Below, in pieces: positions 35,663 to 43,909 of a stretch of DNA of 64,000 bases (its first letter is position 1; each line of letters opens with the position of its first letter). The translations under genes were made by a program, and so were the position numbers. This DNA is from Methanospirillum lacunae (GTDB lineage: Archaea; Halobacteriota; Methanomicrobia; Methanomicrobiales; Methanospirillaceae): NCBI RefSeq assembly GCF_003173355.1, contig NZ_QGMY01000017.1, positions 62,001-126,000 of the forward strand, in the 5' to 3' direction. The notes below the pieces were generated by a model, which did no database searches, was not told the origin of the DNA, and was given only the letters and a program-made list of their open reading frames with translations.

Positions 35663-36939
35663 GCACCGGCCTCTGATTTTTTGAGAGAAGGCGAGATCAG
35701 CAGTTTGATTCTGGTTATTCGTTTTCCTTTCATCTGAATCACAATCAGTCTGATGCCTCCATCCAGATCACAGGACTCACCAATTCGTGGAATATATCCC
35801 AGCCGATCGATGATAAGGCCTGCTATGGTTTCGTAGGTTTCGCATTCCGGTAAATCAAGCTCAAGTTCCTTGTTGAGATCTGATACCCACATCCTGGCAT
35901 CAACAGAATAGACACCCTCTGCTACCCGTATCAGTTCAGGCTCCTCGGTATCGAACTCATCAAGGATATCTCCCACCAGTTCCTCAACGATATCTTCTAC
36001 CGTGATGATACCAACAAATGCACCATACTCATCTAGGACAATAGCAAGGTGGTTTTTCCTGGCCTTCATCTCACGGAGCAGATCATCTATCTTCTTAGTA
36101 TCAGGAACATAGACCGGTTCAGAGCAGAGCTCAACAAGCGGGTGATGGTTCCTGCCATCCATCACGGCAACAAAGACATCCTTGATATTGAGAATACCCC
36201 TGATGGTATCGATGTTCTCATGAAACACCGGGAGACGTGAAAACCCGGTCTTCTTAAATATTGCAAGGGCATCTTCTGGAGAGAGGGTGTCTTCAGCCAT
36301 CACCACATCTATCCTCGGCGTCATCGCTTCCCTAACCCGGGTGTCTGCAAACTCAAAGACCGAGTGGAGCATCTCCTGCTCATCCTTCTCTATGGTCCCC
36401 TCTTCCTGTCCGACATCGATCCACTCCTTGATCTCCTCCTCTGTGATGAGATGTTGTGAAAAGACCGGACCACCGGTCATTTTACCGGCAAGAGCATTAA
36501 AGGTCCAGATGAGGGGGCTGAATATCCGCGAGAGCAGGTAGATCGTTGGAGAAACCCCAAGAGCAATACTGGTCTGGTGCCTGCTCGTGTACATCTTTGG
36601 CAGAATCTCACCAAAAAGCAGCAAAAAGATAACCACGCCAACTGTAGCGCCTGCAATTGCATATGGTCCCGGACCAAATATGCCGATTGCCAACGCGGTC
36701 ACAACCGAGGCACCAAGAATATTGACAATATTATTTCCAATCAGGATCGTGATCAGAAACCGGTCAGGCTCCTCTTTCAATGTCAAAAGTGCCTGTGCAC
36801 CTGGCATTCCTTCATTGATGAGGGTCCTGACTTTGGCACGGGTGATGGAGAAGAGTGCAACTTCAGAGCAGGAGAAAAATGCAGAACAGACAAGCGCCAG
36901 AATAAAGATGCCGATATAGAGGTAATATTCGATGATCAC
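35659..36939 (-). CDS. CNNM/CorC-type transporter-like protein (DUF21-CBS-CorC)
   Basis: A 426-residue membrane protein. DUF21 has about four helices (5-30, 60-85, 90-115 and 125-150) with CSEVALFSITRAKVRTL. Two CBS domains follow (MTPRIDVVMAEDTLSPEDAL; FVGIITVEDIVEELVGDI), then a C-terminal CorC_HlyC domain. Relatives move Mg2+ or other cations and are regulated by nucleotide binding to CBS. It heads the long minus-strand run. Confidence 0.9.
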   Translation of the reverse strand: MIIEYYLYIGIFILALVCSAFFSCSEVALFSITRAKVRTLINEGMPGAQALLTLKEEPDRFLITILIGNNIVNILGASVVTALAIGIFGPGPYAIAGATVGVVIFLLLFGEILPKMYTSRHQTSIALGVSPTIYLLSRIFSPLIWTFNALAGKMTGGPVFSQHLITEEEIKEWIDVGQEEGTIEKDEQEMLHSVFEFADTRVREAMTPRIDVVMAEDTLSPEDALAIFKKTGFSRLPVFHENIDTIRGILNIKDVFVAVMDGRNHHPLVELCSEPVYVPDTKKIDDLLREMKARKNHLAIVLDEYGAFVGIITVEDIVEELVGDILDEFDTEEPELIRVAEGVYSVDARMWVSDLNKELELDLPECETYETIAGLIIDRLGYIPRIGESCDLDGGIRLIVIQMKGKRITRIKLLISPSLKKSEAGA

Positions 36940-37164
36940 TAAAACCCGGACCCCCGCAATTCAGGAGCCGCTGGCAGATATGTGCATCCTGATGCCAGGG
37001 ATACCTGTGAAATTCTCATAAAGAACTCAAACACCGTCCGGGGAGATTGATATCTCCACTCCTCTGATTAATGTGAGCGGGCCACACAAATATCAATCTT
37101 TTTCTGACACTGCCAGCTACCGAAAATCATGGAAATGTGATCCATACCTTGTGACATATGAAAG

Positions 37165-37989
37165 TCATGAAAGATGATCCCTGACAACTCTGACATCATC
37201 AGCGATCATCCTGATTTTTTCTTCTGCAGTGAGGGGATCTCCAACCGAGAGGTCGTTGATCTCCAGGGTGATAAGCCCATCATAACCTCCATCACCCAGG
37301 ATATCAAGCGCTTTCTCTGCCCATGGGTTTCCTTTCACCGGACGATGCATGACACTGCCTGATGCCCCGGACAAGTGAACATTTGCAATCCTTCCTTCTG
37401 CAACCGATAAAAATTCACGAAGCACCTCTTCACCACGCGATGCAACATGGCATGAGTCCAGGGTGAATGAGAGCCAGTCACGTTCATTGAGGACACGGGA
37501 AATCTCTGCCGGCGTTGTGAGCAGAGCGTTTACCTGAGGCTCCATGTTCTCAATTGAGACAGAGACCCGTGATGATTCGGCATACGGGGCGATCTCATCG
37601 AGCATCTGGTCAAGACGCCAGTAATCGAGATCAGCAGGAGGCCTCTTTGATGTTCTCCTTCCCGGATGGATCGTGCAGACCTTGGCTTTAAGAGACTCTG
37701 CAAGTTTTATTGAGAACTGTATCCATGAGATCGACGCCCTGACCACGTCAGGATTTATTGAGCAGGGATTGAGATCCAGCACCGGAGCATGCACTGACAG
37801 AGGGGCAGGGAGCGGATGCTGTCTTATCACCTGGGCAAGGTGATCTTCAGAACGTCCTGAAAGCCACCAATCCGGAGTCTCAGGCCAGAACTCAAGAGTA
37901 TCGGCGCCTGATATCCTGACTGCATCAAAGATCAGGTCAAGCGGATGGTCATGGAAGAACATCGTTGAGAAGGAGATCTCCATTACCAT
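37165..37989 (-). CDS. Sugar phosphate isomerase/epimerase-like TIM barrel protein
   Basis: A 274-residue AP-endonuclease-2-type barrel. Metal-ligand signatures include VCTIHPGRRTSKRP, VSIENMEPQVN (Glu), FTLDSCHVASRG (Asp/His), IANVHLSGASGSVMHRPV (His) and LITLEINDLSVG (Glu). Either endonuclease IV-like repair or sugar isomerisation is possible; the family label is the safe call. Its start faces xseA with only about 30 bp between, so the promoters must overlap. Start MVMEIS or, two codons later, MEIS. Confidence 0.82.
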   Translation of the reverse strand: MVMEISFSTMFFHDHPLDLIFDAVRISGADTLEFWPETPDWWLSGRSEDHLAQVIRQHPLPAPLSVHAPVLDLNPCSINPDVVRASISWIQFSIKLAESLKAKVCTIHPGRRTSKRPPADLDYWRLDQMLDEIAPYAESSRVSVSIENMEPQVNALLTTPAEISRVLNERDWLSFTLDSCHVASRGEEVLREFLSVAEGRIANVHLSGASGSVMHRPVKGNPWAEKALDILGDGGYDGLITLEINDLSVGDPLTAEEKIRMIADDVRVVRDHLS

Positions 37990-38027
37990 TGATTATCTAT
38001 ACCGGGGGAAATAACCGATCAGTGAAG

Positions 38028-39422
38028 ATGGATCAGCTGACTCTGGATTCCTGGGGGACCAGTCCGAAACCTGCAGTTATGCGGGTATCTGAGGTTACTG
38101 CAGTGATAACCAGCCTTCTTGATACTCCGGAACTGACCAACATCAGGGTTACCGGCGAGATCACCAACTTCAAGAGGCACGGGTCAGGACACCTCTACTT
38201 CTCACTTTCAGAACGTCAGGGCGAGAAGGAGTTTGTGATCAGGTGTACGATCTGGAAGACTGCTGCAAAGTATCTGCCGTGGAAACCAGAAGACGGGATG
38301 ATCGTAGAGGCGTTTGGGAGCATCAACCACTACGAAAGAAGCGGGCAGTATAATCTAATCGTCACCCAGATGTGGCAGTCAGGGGCAGGAGAGAAGGCCC
38401 TCCTCATCGAGCGGTGGAAAAGAGAACTTGGGCTCAAAGGCTACTTCTCTCCTGAACGAAAACGTCCTCTCCCTGATTACCCGACAAAAATAGGGGTGGT
38501 CACGTCAGAGACAGGAGCTGTCATCCACGACATCCAGAACGTACTCTCCTGCAGGTTCCCGGTGGAGATCATCCTCTCACCAACCGCAGTACAGGGTCCG
38601 ACTGCCCATGATGAGATTGCCGCAGCAATCAGGCGGGTTGCCCCGATGGTTGATCTCGTGATTGTCGGGAGAGGAGGTGGGAGTTACGAGGACCTCTTCG
38701 CCTTCAACAACCCTGCTGTTGTAGAAGCGATTGCAACCTGTCCGGTACCGGTAATTGCTGCCATCGGGCATGAAGTAGATGTCACCCTCGCAGATCTTGC
38801 TGCAGATGTTAGAGCATCAACACCGTCCCATGCAGCAGAACTAGCAGTTAAGGACCGCAAGTCAGAACTCGAAATGATTTCGCAGATCAGGGGTCGCATT
38901 TTCAGACGGCTTCTGACCAGAGTAGAGCAGGCAGACGAGGAACTCAATGATCTCCGGGACCGGCTGTCACCGGTCAGGATGAACAGGACTCTTGCGGACC
39001 GCAGACAGTATCTCGTGGATATAACCGACAGGATGAATAACCTTTCAGATCTCTCGCTTGGAAGGTTCAGAGTTCAGGTCAGGGAACTGAACGCAAGGCT
39101 TGAAGCGAGAAATCCATCAGGTATCCTGATGAGAGAGATTCCTGAACGGAGAATCAGGATCGCAGATCTGAATGAACAACTCTGCCGTGGTGCAGACACT
39201 TTTCTTGCACGGTATCGTGCAGAAATCGAATCATTATCCAAGATACTTGAGGCACGAAGCCCGTACGCTGCTGCCAGGGATGGATATTGTATCGTTTTCA
39301 AAGACGGCAAAACAGTGTCTTCTGCAAGGGTGCTATCAGAAGGTGAGATGGTGGATCTCAGGTTCAGGGATGGATCAGCATCTGCAGTTATTGATCAGGT
39401 GAAACCGCATGAAGAAGTATGA
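38028..39422 (+). CDS. xseA: Exodeoxyribonuclease VII large subunit
   Basis: About 464 residues from ATG 38028 (MDQLTLDSWG); GTG 38022 is in frame and fits the GGGGG at 38004-38008 better. The N-terminal OB-fold shows RVTGEITNFKRHGSGHLYFS. The catalytic domain shows VVTSETGAVIHDI, LVIVGRGGGSYEDLFAFNNP and VIAAIGHEVDVTLADLAADV followed by RASTPSHAAE. A long coiled-coil C-terminal region follows. It degrades single-stranded DNA with XseB. This enzyme is chiefly bacterial, so the archaeal copy is likely an old transfer. Confidence 0.95.
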   Translation: MDQLTLDSWGTSPKPAVMRVSEVTAVITSLLDTPELTNIRVTGEITNFKRHGSGHLYFSLSERQGEKEFVIRCTIWKTAAKYLPWKPEDGMIVEAFGSINHYERSGQYNLIVTQMWQSGAGEKALLIERWKRELGLKGYFSPERKRPLPDYPTKIGVVTSETGAVIHDIQNVLSCRFPVEIILSPTAVQGPTAHDEIAAAIRRVAPMVDLVIVGRGGGSYEDLFAFNNPAVVEAIATCPVPVIAAIGHEVDVTLADLAADVRASTPSHAAELAVKDRKSELEMISQIRGRIFRRLLTRVEQADEELNDLRDRLSPVRMNRTLADRRQYLVDITDRMNNLSDLSLGRFRVQVRELNARLEARNPSGILMREIPERRIRIADLNEQLCRGADTFLARYRAEIESLSKILEARSPYAAARDGYCIVFKDGKTVSSARVLSEGEMVDLRFRDGSASAVIDQVKPHEEV

Positions 39423-39588
39423 GGAACTGGTAACAGATCTCAAAGAGATCGTGAAAAAGATCGAAGATGGTGAGACGAGCCTTGATGAAATGATTGCACT
39501 CTATGAACAGGGAACAGTAATCATCAAGCAGTGCGAGGAGCGGCTGAGTGAGGCAGAGATGAAGATAAGTAAACTTTCAAAGGAGTAA
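39409..39588 (+). CDS. xseB: Exodeoxyribonuclease VII small subunit
   Basis: A 59-residue gene below common length cut-offs. ATG 39409 lies within the last codons of xseA (14-nt overlap). Translation begins MKKYEELVTDLKEIVKKIED and continues with LDEMIALYEQGTVIIKQC, the two-helix XseB signature, ending KISKLSKE with TAA at 39586-39588. It binds in multiple copies to the coiled-coil arm of XseA. Overlap implies coupled translation. Confidence 0.95.
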   Translation: MKKYEELVTDLKEIVKKIEDGETSLDEMIALYEQGTVIIKQCEERLSEAEMKISKLSKE

Positions 39589-39590
39589 TC

Positions 39591-40013
39591 ATGAGAAAAA
39601 TTCTGCTTTTTCTAACTATTCTGCTGATTGCTGGTGCTGTAACCATTTCAGGATGCACAAAATACGCAGATCCTGATCTCAAGATAACATCAAATCTTTC
39701 AAAAGTCTCTGATGATCCTGGTACGGGAAATATCACATATGATGTAAAACTGACAGTTGCCAATGTTGGGACCAACAATGCATACAAAGTCAAGGTCATG
39801 ACCATCCTGTCAACCCCTAAGGATCTTTCTGAATACCGGTTTGTAAGCCGGACTACTGATGCCGGAGATATTGAGAAGGGAACAGTGAGGACATTTACCG
39901 AGCGAATGACTCTTCCGGCAACCAAGGCAAATCATGATCTCATCATTGCTGAGACACAGCAGCCTGCAATTGAGACGAAGATTATGTCAGTCTCTTCAAA
40001 CGTGATGGGGTAG
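39591..40013 (+). CDS. Small lipoprotein with CARDB/LEA14-like domain
   Basis: A 140-residue protein starting 2 nt after xseB. Signal segment 1-19 ends VTISGC, a lipobox-like site. The rest forms a beta-sandwich-like pattern (DVKLTVANVGTNNAYKVKVM) typical of CARDB-type adhesive modules. Likely attached to the outer face of the membrane. Its place in the xse operon seems incidental. Confidence 0.7.
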   Translation: MRKILLFLTILLIAGAVTISGCTKYADPDLKITSNLSKVSDDPGTGNITYDVKLTVANVGTNNAYKVKVMTILSTPKDLSEYRFVSRTTDAGDIEKGTVRTFTERMTLPATKANHDLIIAETQQPAIETKIMSVSSNVMG

Positions 40014-40066
40014 TCTGTAGAAAAACCTCCAATACTTTTATCCATCCAGATGGAGAAGAAGAGTCT

Positions 40067-40375
40067 GTGAGTGCTACAAACCGCATCCTTCTTATCCTGG
40101 ATATTATCAAGGGAGTAATTGCGGTTCTTTTTGGCAATATCGGACTGCCTCCCCTGGTCCGATATCTGATCGGGATGCTCCACGGTTCAGGCCCTGTTCA
40201 GATCCAGACAAATACCCTTGTGATTAGCCTTGTTTGCCTACTGATAACGATCGTCGCGTATCATAAGACAGAGAATAAAATAATCAAGGCATTAGTGATA
40301 ATCTGCCTCTTTGTCCCGGTTTTACTTATCTTTCTCTCGTATTTTACCGTGATGAAGGTCCCGATGCCGTTCTGA
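40067..40375 (+). CDS. Small membrane protein of unknown function
   Basis: A 102-residue protein from GTG 40067, with about three hydrophobic helices (8-35, 45-66 and 80-98). The first segment, IKGVIAVLFGNIGLPPLVRY, contains a glycine/proline kink, and the linker to helix 3 is basic. No family is recognised. Co-directional with the lipoprotein gene, 53 nt downstream. Confidence 0.5.
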   Translation: MSATNRILLILDIIKGVIAVLFGNIGLPPLVRYLIGMLHGSGPVQIQTNTLVISLVCLLITIVAYHKTENKIIKALVIICLFVPVLLIFLSYFTVMKVPMPF

Positions 40376-40396
40376 TGTCATCAGAACAAGAGGGAT

Positions 40397-40705
40397 TCAC
40401 CCCCGATTATTTTCCTTCTCGCCTGATTCCAGATTATGAACCACTTTTTTAAACTCCTTTTCCTCATTCCGATCCGCTAATCCAAGACGATGGGCATTAA
40501 AGGGAAGATACTGTTCATGTACTTTTTCACAGGCCGTATCCATTCTGATCGTGCCTGTGTGACTTAAGATAGCCCGCTCATTAAAAGACAGGAACCGATC
40601 AAGCCTTTCAGTCCTTCATACATACCGGATTATCAGTTGATTTCCAGAGGTGTTGTCTCATGGCTTCGATGAGTTCTAGTTGTGATATGATATACGCTAT
40701 TTATC
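40397..40705 (-). pseudogene. Remnant of a RhuM-family gene (C-terminal part)
   Basis: No long frame survives, but two frames joined by one frameshift give a RhuM (Virulence_RhuM) C-terminus. Frame one reads QLELIEAMRQ...NPVCMKD; then, after an apparent loss of 5 nt from a GACTG repeat, RTERLDRFLSFNERAILSHT and, further on, VHEQYLPFNAHRLGLADRNE and KEFKKVVHNLESGEK, ending at TGA 40397-40399. RhuM proteins end with MxMxDWxxRLDxFL...FxE, and the tail matches. The first ~250 residues of the family are missing. A dead accessory gene. Confidence 0.6.
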
Positions 40706-41209
40706 CAGGGATGTAACTAGTATCAGAATTCCATCAATTTTCACTTCTCACGTGTATTAACCATTCAGAAAGACGGTCTATAAAGTCATTTTCGGTTATC
40801 CTTTTGACAGGATTTTTTTTCGATTCCTTCACATCCACATTCTGCTACCAGATACCTGATAATGTAATAAATTGTGATAACCGAAAAATGATATTGATAG
40901 CCTTCTGTCGTATATCCGTCCTACTCCGGACAGATCGCAGACACACAGGCAGGGTTTGTGAGGAATTTTACTGGGTGCTTCTCCGGAAAAGATATCGATA
41001 TCAGGCGGATACTGATCATGGCTTACCATGAAATCGGAGAACAGGTATCAGTACAATAAAATAACTTGATCTCTTGATCTCCTGCCAAATGACAGGGATA
41101 TATATATCAACAAATATAATGATCGACCAATACGAAGTCTCTACAACTGGTGATTAAGTCTCCGAATGTGTGAGAGTTTGTGCAGAACCCGGCAGGCGTA
41201 GTGAGATCT
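40706..41209. other. Gene-poor stretch
   Basis: No convincing gene. On the minus strand a 34-codon frame opens with GTG near 40840 and reads protein-like (VDVKESKKNPVKRITENDF, then IDRLSEWLIHVRSEN), possibly another small remnant, but no family is recognised. The sequence before 41,210 is AT-rich (TATATATATC near 41,100) and may hold the promoter of the beta-propeller/PKD gene. Confidence 0.4.
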
Positions 41210-43708
41210 ATGAAAAGACTTTGTTTTATTGAGAAGAAGAGAGAATATGAGACCATATGCAGCAACCTGTTTTTCCTGCTGCTGGCCGGGTGTATATGCA
41301 TATTCGGAGTCGGTTATCCCATTGCAGATTTAGTGGATATATCCAATAATTCAACAGGTATCAATACAACATCAACAAATTTCCCTTTTACTGATGCCGG
41401 GCTTATTTCAGGTTTCAATTATCCGGAAGACCCGGATATGAGGGCACACCCTCATTTCAGATCAGATGGGGGTGAGACTGGACATAACAACACCACCGTT
41501 TCTTCATTGACATCCATCCAGGAAAGAGAGACCGGAAGTTCAGAACTAAATGCCAAGGCTATGAAATTCACATGGCAGAGATGTTTTGGAGGGTCATCGT
41601 ATGAAACACCCATATCGATAAAACAGACATCAGACGGAGGATTTCTGATCGGAGGGTATACAGATTCATATGATGGAGATTGTTCAGAAAATCACGGCTC
41701 GTATGATTTTATTATCGTAAAAGTGGATGCATCAGAAGATATTGTATGGAAAAAATGCCTTGGAGGGTCATGGTTTGATGAGGAATGCGAGATCATCTCC
41801 ACACCCGATGGGGGGTGTTTTGTAGTAGGTTCTTCCAACTCTGATGATGGAGACGTCTCCGGAAACCACGGAAGTACCGACTTCTGGGTTGTAAAACTGG
41901 ATGGATCAGGAAACATAGTATGGCAGAAAAGCCTCGGGGGGTCATCATATGATGTGCCCTCTCAGGCAATTCAGACTGCTGATGGAGGATTCCTCATTGG
42001 AGGATGGACAGGTTCATCTGACGGAGACGTCACCGGATACCATGGATACACAGATATCTGGGTAGTGAAACTCGATTCATCAGGAGAGATGAAATGGCAG
42101 AAATGTCTGGGGGGATCAGCGTATGATAGACCTTATTCACTCATTCAGACCACCGATGGAGGATTCCTCATCGGAGGATACACAGGTTCATCTGACGGAG
42201 ACGTCACCGGAAACCATGGAGACGCAGATATCTGGGCAGTGAAACTCGACCCTGCCGGAGAACTGAAATGGCAGAAATGCCTGGGGGGAAAAAAAAGTGA
42301 CAGACTGTATTCACTTATCCAGACTATCGATGGAGGATTCCTGATCACAGGAGATACAAGATCATCTGACGGAGATGTCACTGGAAACCACGGAGAAATG
42401 GACATCTGGGTAGTGAAACTTGATTCATCGGGAGAGATGAAATGGCAGAAATGTCTGGGAGGATCAGCGGATGATTTTTCATTTTCAGCCATTCAGGCCT
42501 CAGACGGAGGACTCCAGATCAGAGGAATCACATACTCAAATGATGGAGACGTCACCGGAAACCATGGAGACGCAGATATCTGGGCAGTGAAACTCGGCCC
42601 TGCCGGAGAATTAAAATGGCAGAAATGCCTGGGAGGATCAGCGGATGAATCTCCCACTTCAGCCATTCAGACCATAGATGGAGAATTCCTGATCGGAGGA
42701 TATACATGCTCATCTGATGGAGACGTTACCGGATACCACGGAGGAACGGACATCTGGGTAGTGAAACTCGACCCTGCCGGAGAACTAAAATGGCAGAAAT
42801 GCATTGGGGGATCAGCAGATGATTATCCCATCTCGATCATCCAGATTACGGACAACCAATATGTAGTCTACGGGTCTACATACTCATTTGATGGAGATAT
42901 TGTAGGAAATCATGGTGAAGAGGACTTATGGCTGGGACTCATAGATACAAGGTATCAGGTAATTGCCACATCCGACTCCATGACAATCGCATATCCCCCC
43001 GGAACCAGGTCATATGAAGAAGGAACCAATGCAGCATACCTTGCACAGGCGAAACCGGGTGCGGATCTCGTGAACGTCTCGGTTGATGGCACTCAGGTTG
43101 GCCCGGTGAGCAACTGGACGTTCTCGCAGATCTCTTCCGATCATACCTTTGCAACAACCGGTCAGCCGACCCCTGGTCAGGTCCATGCATTCTTCACGTT
43201 GAACACCACCTGGGGAGCTGTTCCATTGACTGTTCAGTTCACAAACCAGTCACTTGGAGAACCGACATCATTCCAGTGGGATTTCGGTGATGGTGAGACG
43301 TCAACAGAGCGAGATCCAGTTCATACCTACACAACTCCGGGTACATACTCGGTCACACTTCAGGCTCACAATGCCTGGACAGGAGGAGTAGCTACCTTAT
43401 CCCATGCCCTGACCGCAACAGCCGGGATTGTTCCCTCTCCAACACCGACACCGGTCCCGGGTGAGATAACCGCAGCATTTTCAGCAGACCGGACGACAGG
43501 TTCTGCTCCAATGCATGTATCGTTTATGGATCTGTCAACAGGAAACCCGACATCCTGGGTATGGAGCTTTGGTGATGGAACCTTCTCTGCTTCGCAGAAC
43601 ATTACCCATATGTATTCGGCCAAAGGGACGTATTCGGTCAGCCTTACCGCTCAGAACATTGCCAACTCATGTACCATAGAAAAGAGCGGATACATAACGG
43701 TTACATAA
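41210..43708 (+). CDS. Secreted eight-repeat beta-propeller-like protein with two PKD domains
   Basis: Start taken at ATG 41210 (MKRLCFIEKK); GTG 41180 is also in frame. A hydrophobic export segment follows (about residues 18-45), then a low-complexity region. Next come eight units of 58 residues with the core KWQKCLGGSxxDxxxSxxQT and DGGFLIGGYTxSSDGDVTG. The unit count suggests an eight-bladed propeller, and the DGD/NHG loops look calcium-binding. A linker and two PKD domains (FQWDFGDGETS; WVWSFGDGTFSASQ) complete it. Likely an adhesin or surface carbohydrate-binding protein. The repeats are very similar at the DNA level. Confidence 0.8.
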   Translation: MKRLCFIEKKREYETICSNLFFLLLAGCICIFGVGYPIADLVDISNNSTGINTTSTNFPFTDAGLISGFNYPEDPDMRAHPHFRSDGGETGHNNTTVSSLTSIQERETGSSELNAKAMKFTWQRCFGGSSYETPISIKQTSDGGFLIGGYTDSYDGDCSENHGSYDFIIVKVDASEDIVWKKCLGGSWFDEECEIISTPDGGCFVVGSSNSDDGDVSGNHGSTDFWVVKLDGSGNIVWQKSLGGSSYDVPSQAIQTADGGFLIGGWTGSSDGDVTGYHGYTDIWVVKLDSSGEMKWQKCLGGSAYDRPYSLIQTTDGGFLIGGYTGSSDGDVTGNHGDADIWAVKLDPAGELKWQKCLGGKKSDRLYSLIQTIDGGFLITGDTRSSDGDVTGNHGEMDIWVVKLDSSGEMKWQKCLGGSADDFSFSAIQASDGGLQIRGITYSNDGDVTGNHGDADIWAVKLGPAGELKWQKCLGGSADESPTSAIQTIDGEFLIGGYTCSSDGDVTGYHGGTDIWVVKLDPAGELKWQKCIGGSADDYPISIIQITDNQYVVYGSTYSFDGDIVGNHGEEDLWLGLIDTRYQVIATSDSMTIAYPPGTRSYEEGTNAAYLAQAKPGADLVNVSVDGTQVGPVSNWTFSQISSDHTFATTGQPTPGQVHAFFTLNTTWGAVPLTVQFTNQSLGEPTSFQWDFGDGETSTERDPVHTYTTPGTYSVTLQAHNAWTGGVATLSHALTATAGIVPSPTPTPVPGEITAAFSADRTTGSAPMHVSFMDLSTGNPTSWVWSFGDGTFSASQNITHMYSAKGTYSVSLTAQNIANSCTIEKSGYITVT
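41567..42960 (+). repeat. Eight tandem 174-bp coding repeats
   Basis: Each unit encodes 58 residues, from TWQ/KWQK to the next. Units 3-7 are nearly identical at the nucleotide level in the segment encoding DGDVTGNHG/YHG and in that encoding KWQKCLGG, while units 1, 2 and 8 diverge. This graded similarity fits expansion by unequal recombination from the middle of the array. It lies wholly inside the propeller gene. Confidence 0.85.
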
Positions 43709-43742
43709 ACCAGTTAACCCAAAACCCAATTTTCAACTATTT

Positions 43743-43761
43743 CAAAAGGGATGACCTTTTG
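43743..43761. terminator. Perfect 7-bp hairpin between convergent genes
   Basis: CAAAAGG (43743-43749) pairs exactly with CCTTTTG (43755-43761) across a 5-nt loop, 35 nt past the stop of the propeller gene (+) and before the MFS gene end (-). Symmetric position suggests a bidirectional terminator. Confidence 0.45.
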
Positions 43762-43909
43762 ACAAAATGGATATTTGACAACTGGCAGATCCAGTGTGGA
43801 TATTTTTGTCGGAATCCAAGGTAAGTTATCAGTATATCCATGATTGAATATACCCTGGGTGCGATACACTAAATTCCTACAACCCGTTTTCAAAGACAGT
43901 ACCTCACTC

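Noticed and set aside
40804-41031. 75-residue plus-strand frame and its minus-strand counterpart
   Set aside because: Neither shows a ribosome site, family motif or plausible composition; treated as non-coding.
41567-42960. Regular repeats as a CRISPR array
   Set aside because: Units are 174 bp, in frame, and encode a continuous protein with no unique spacers.
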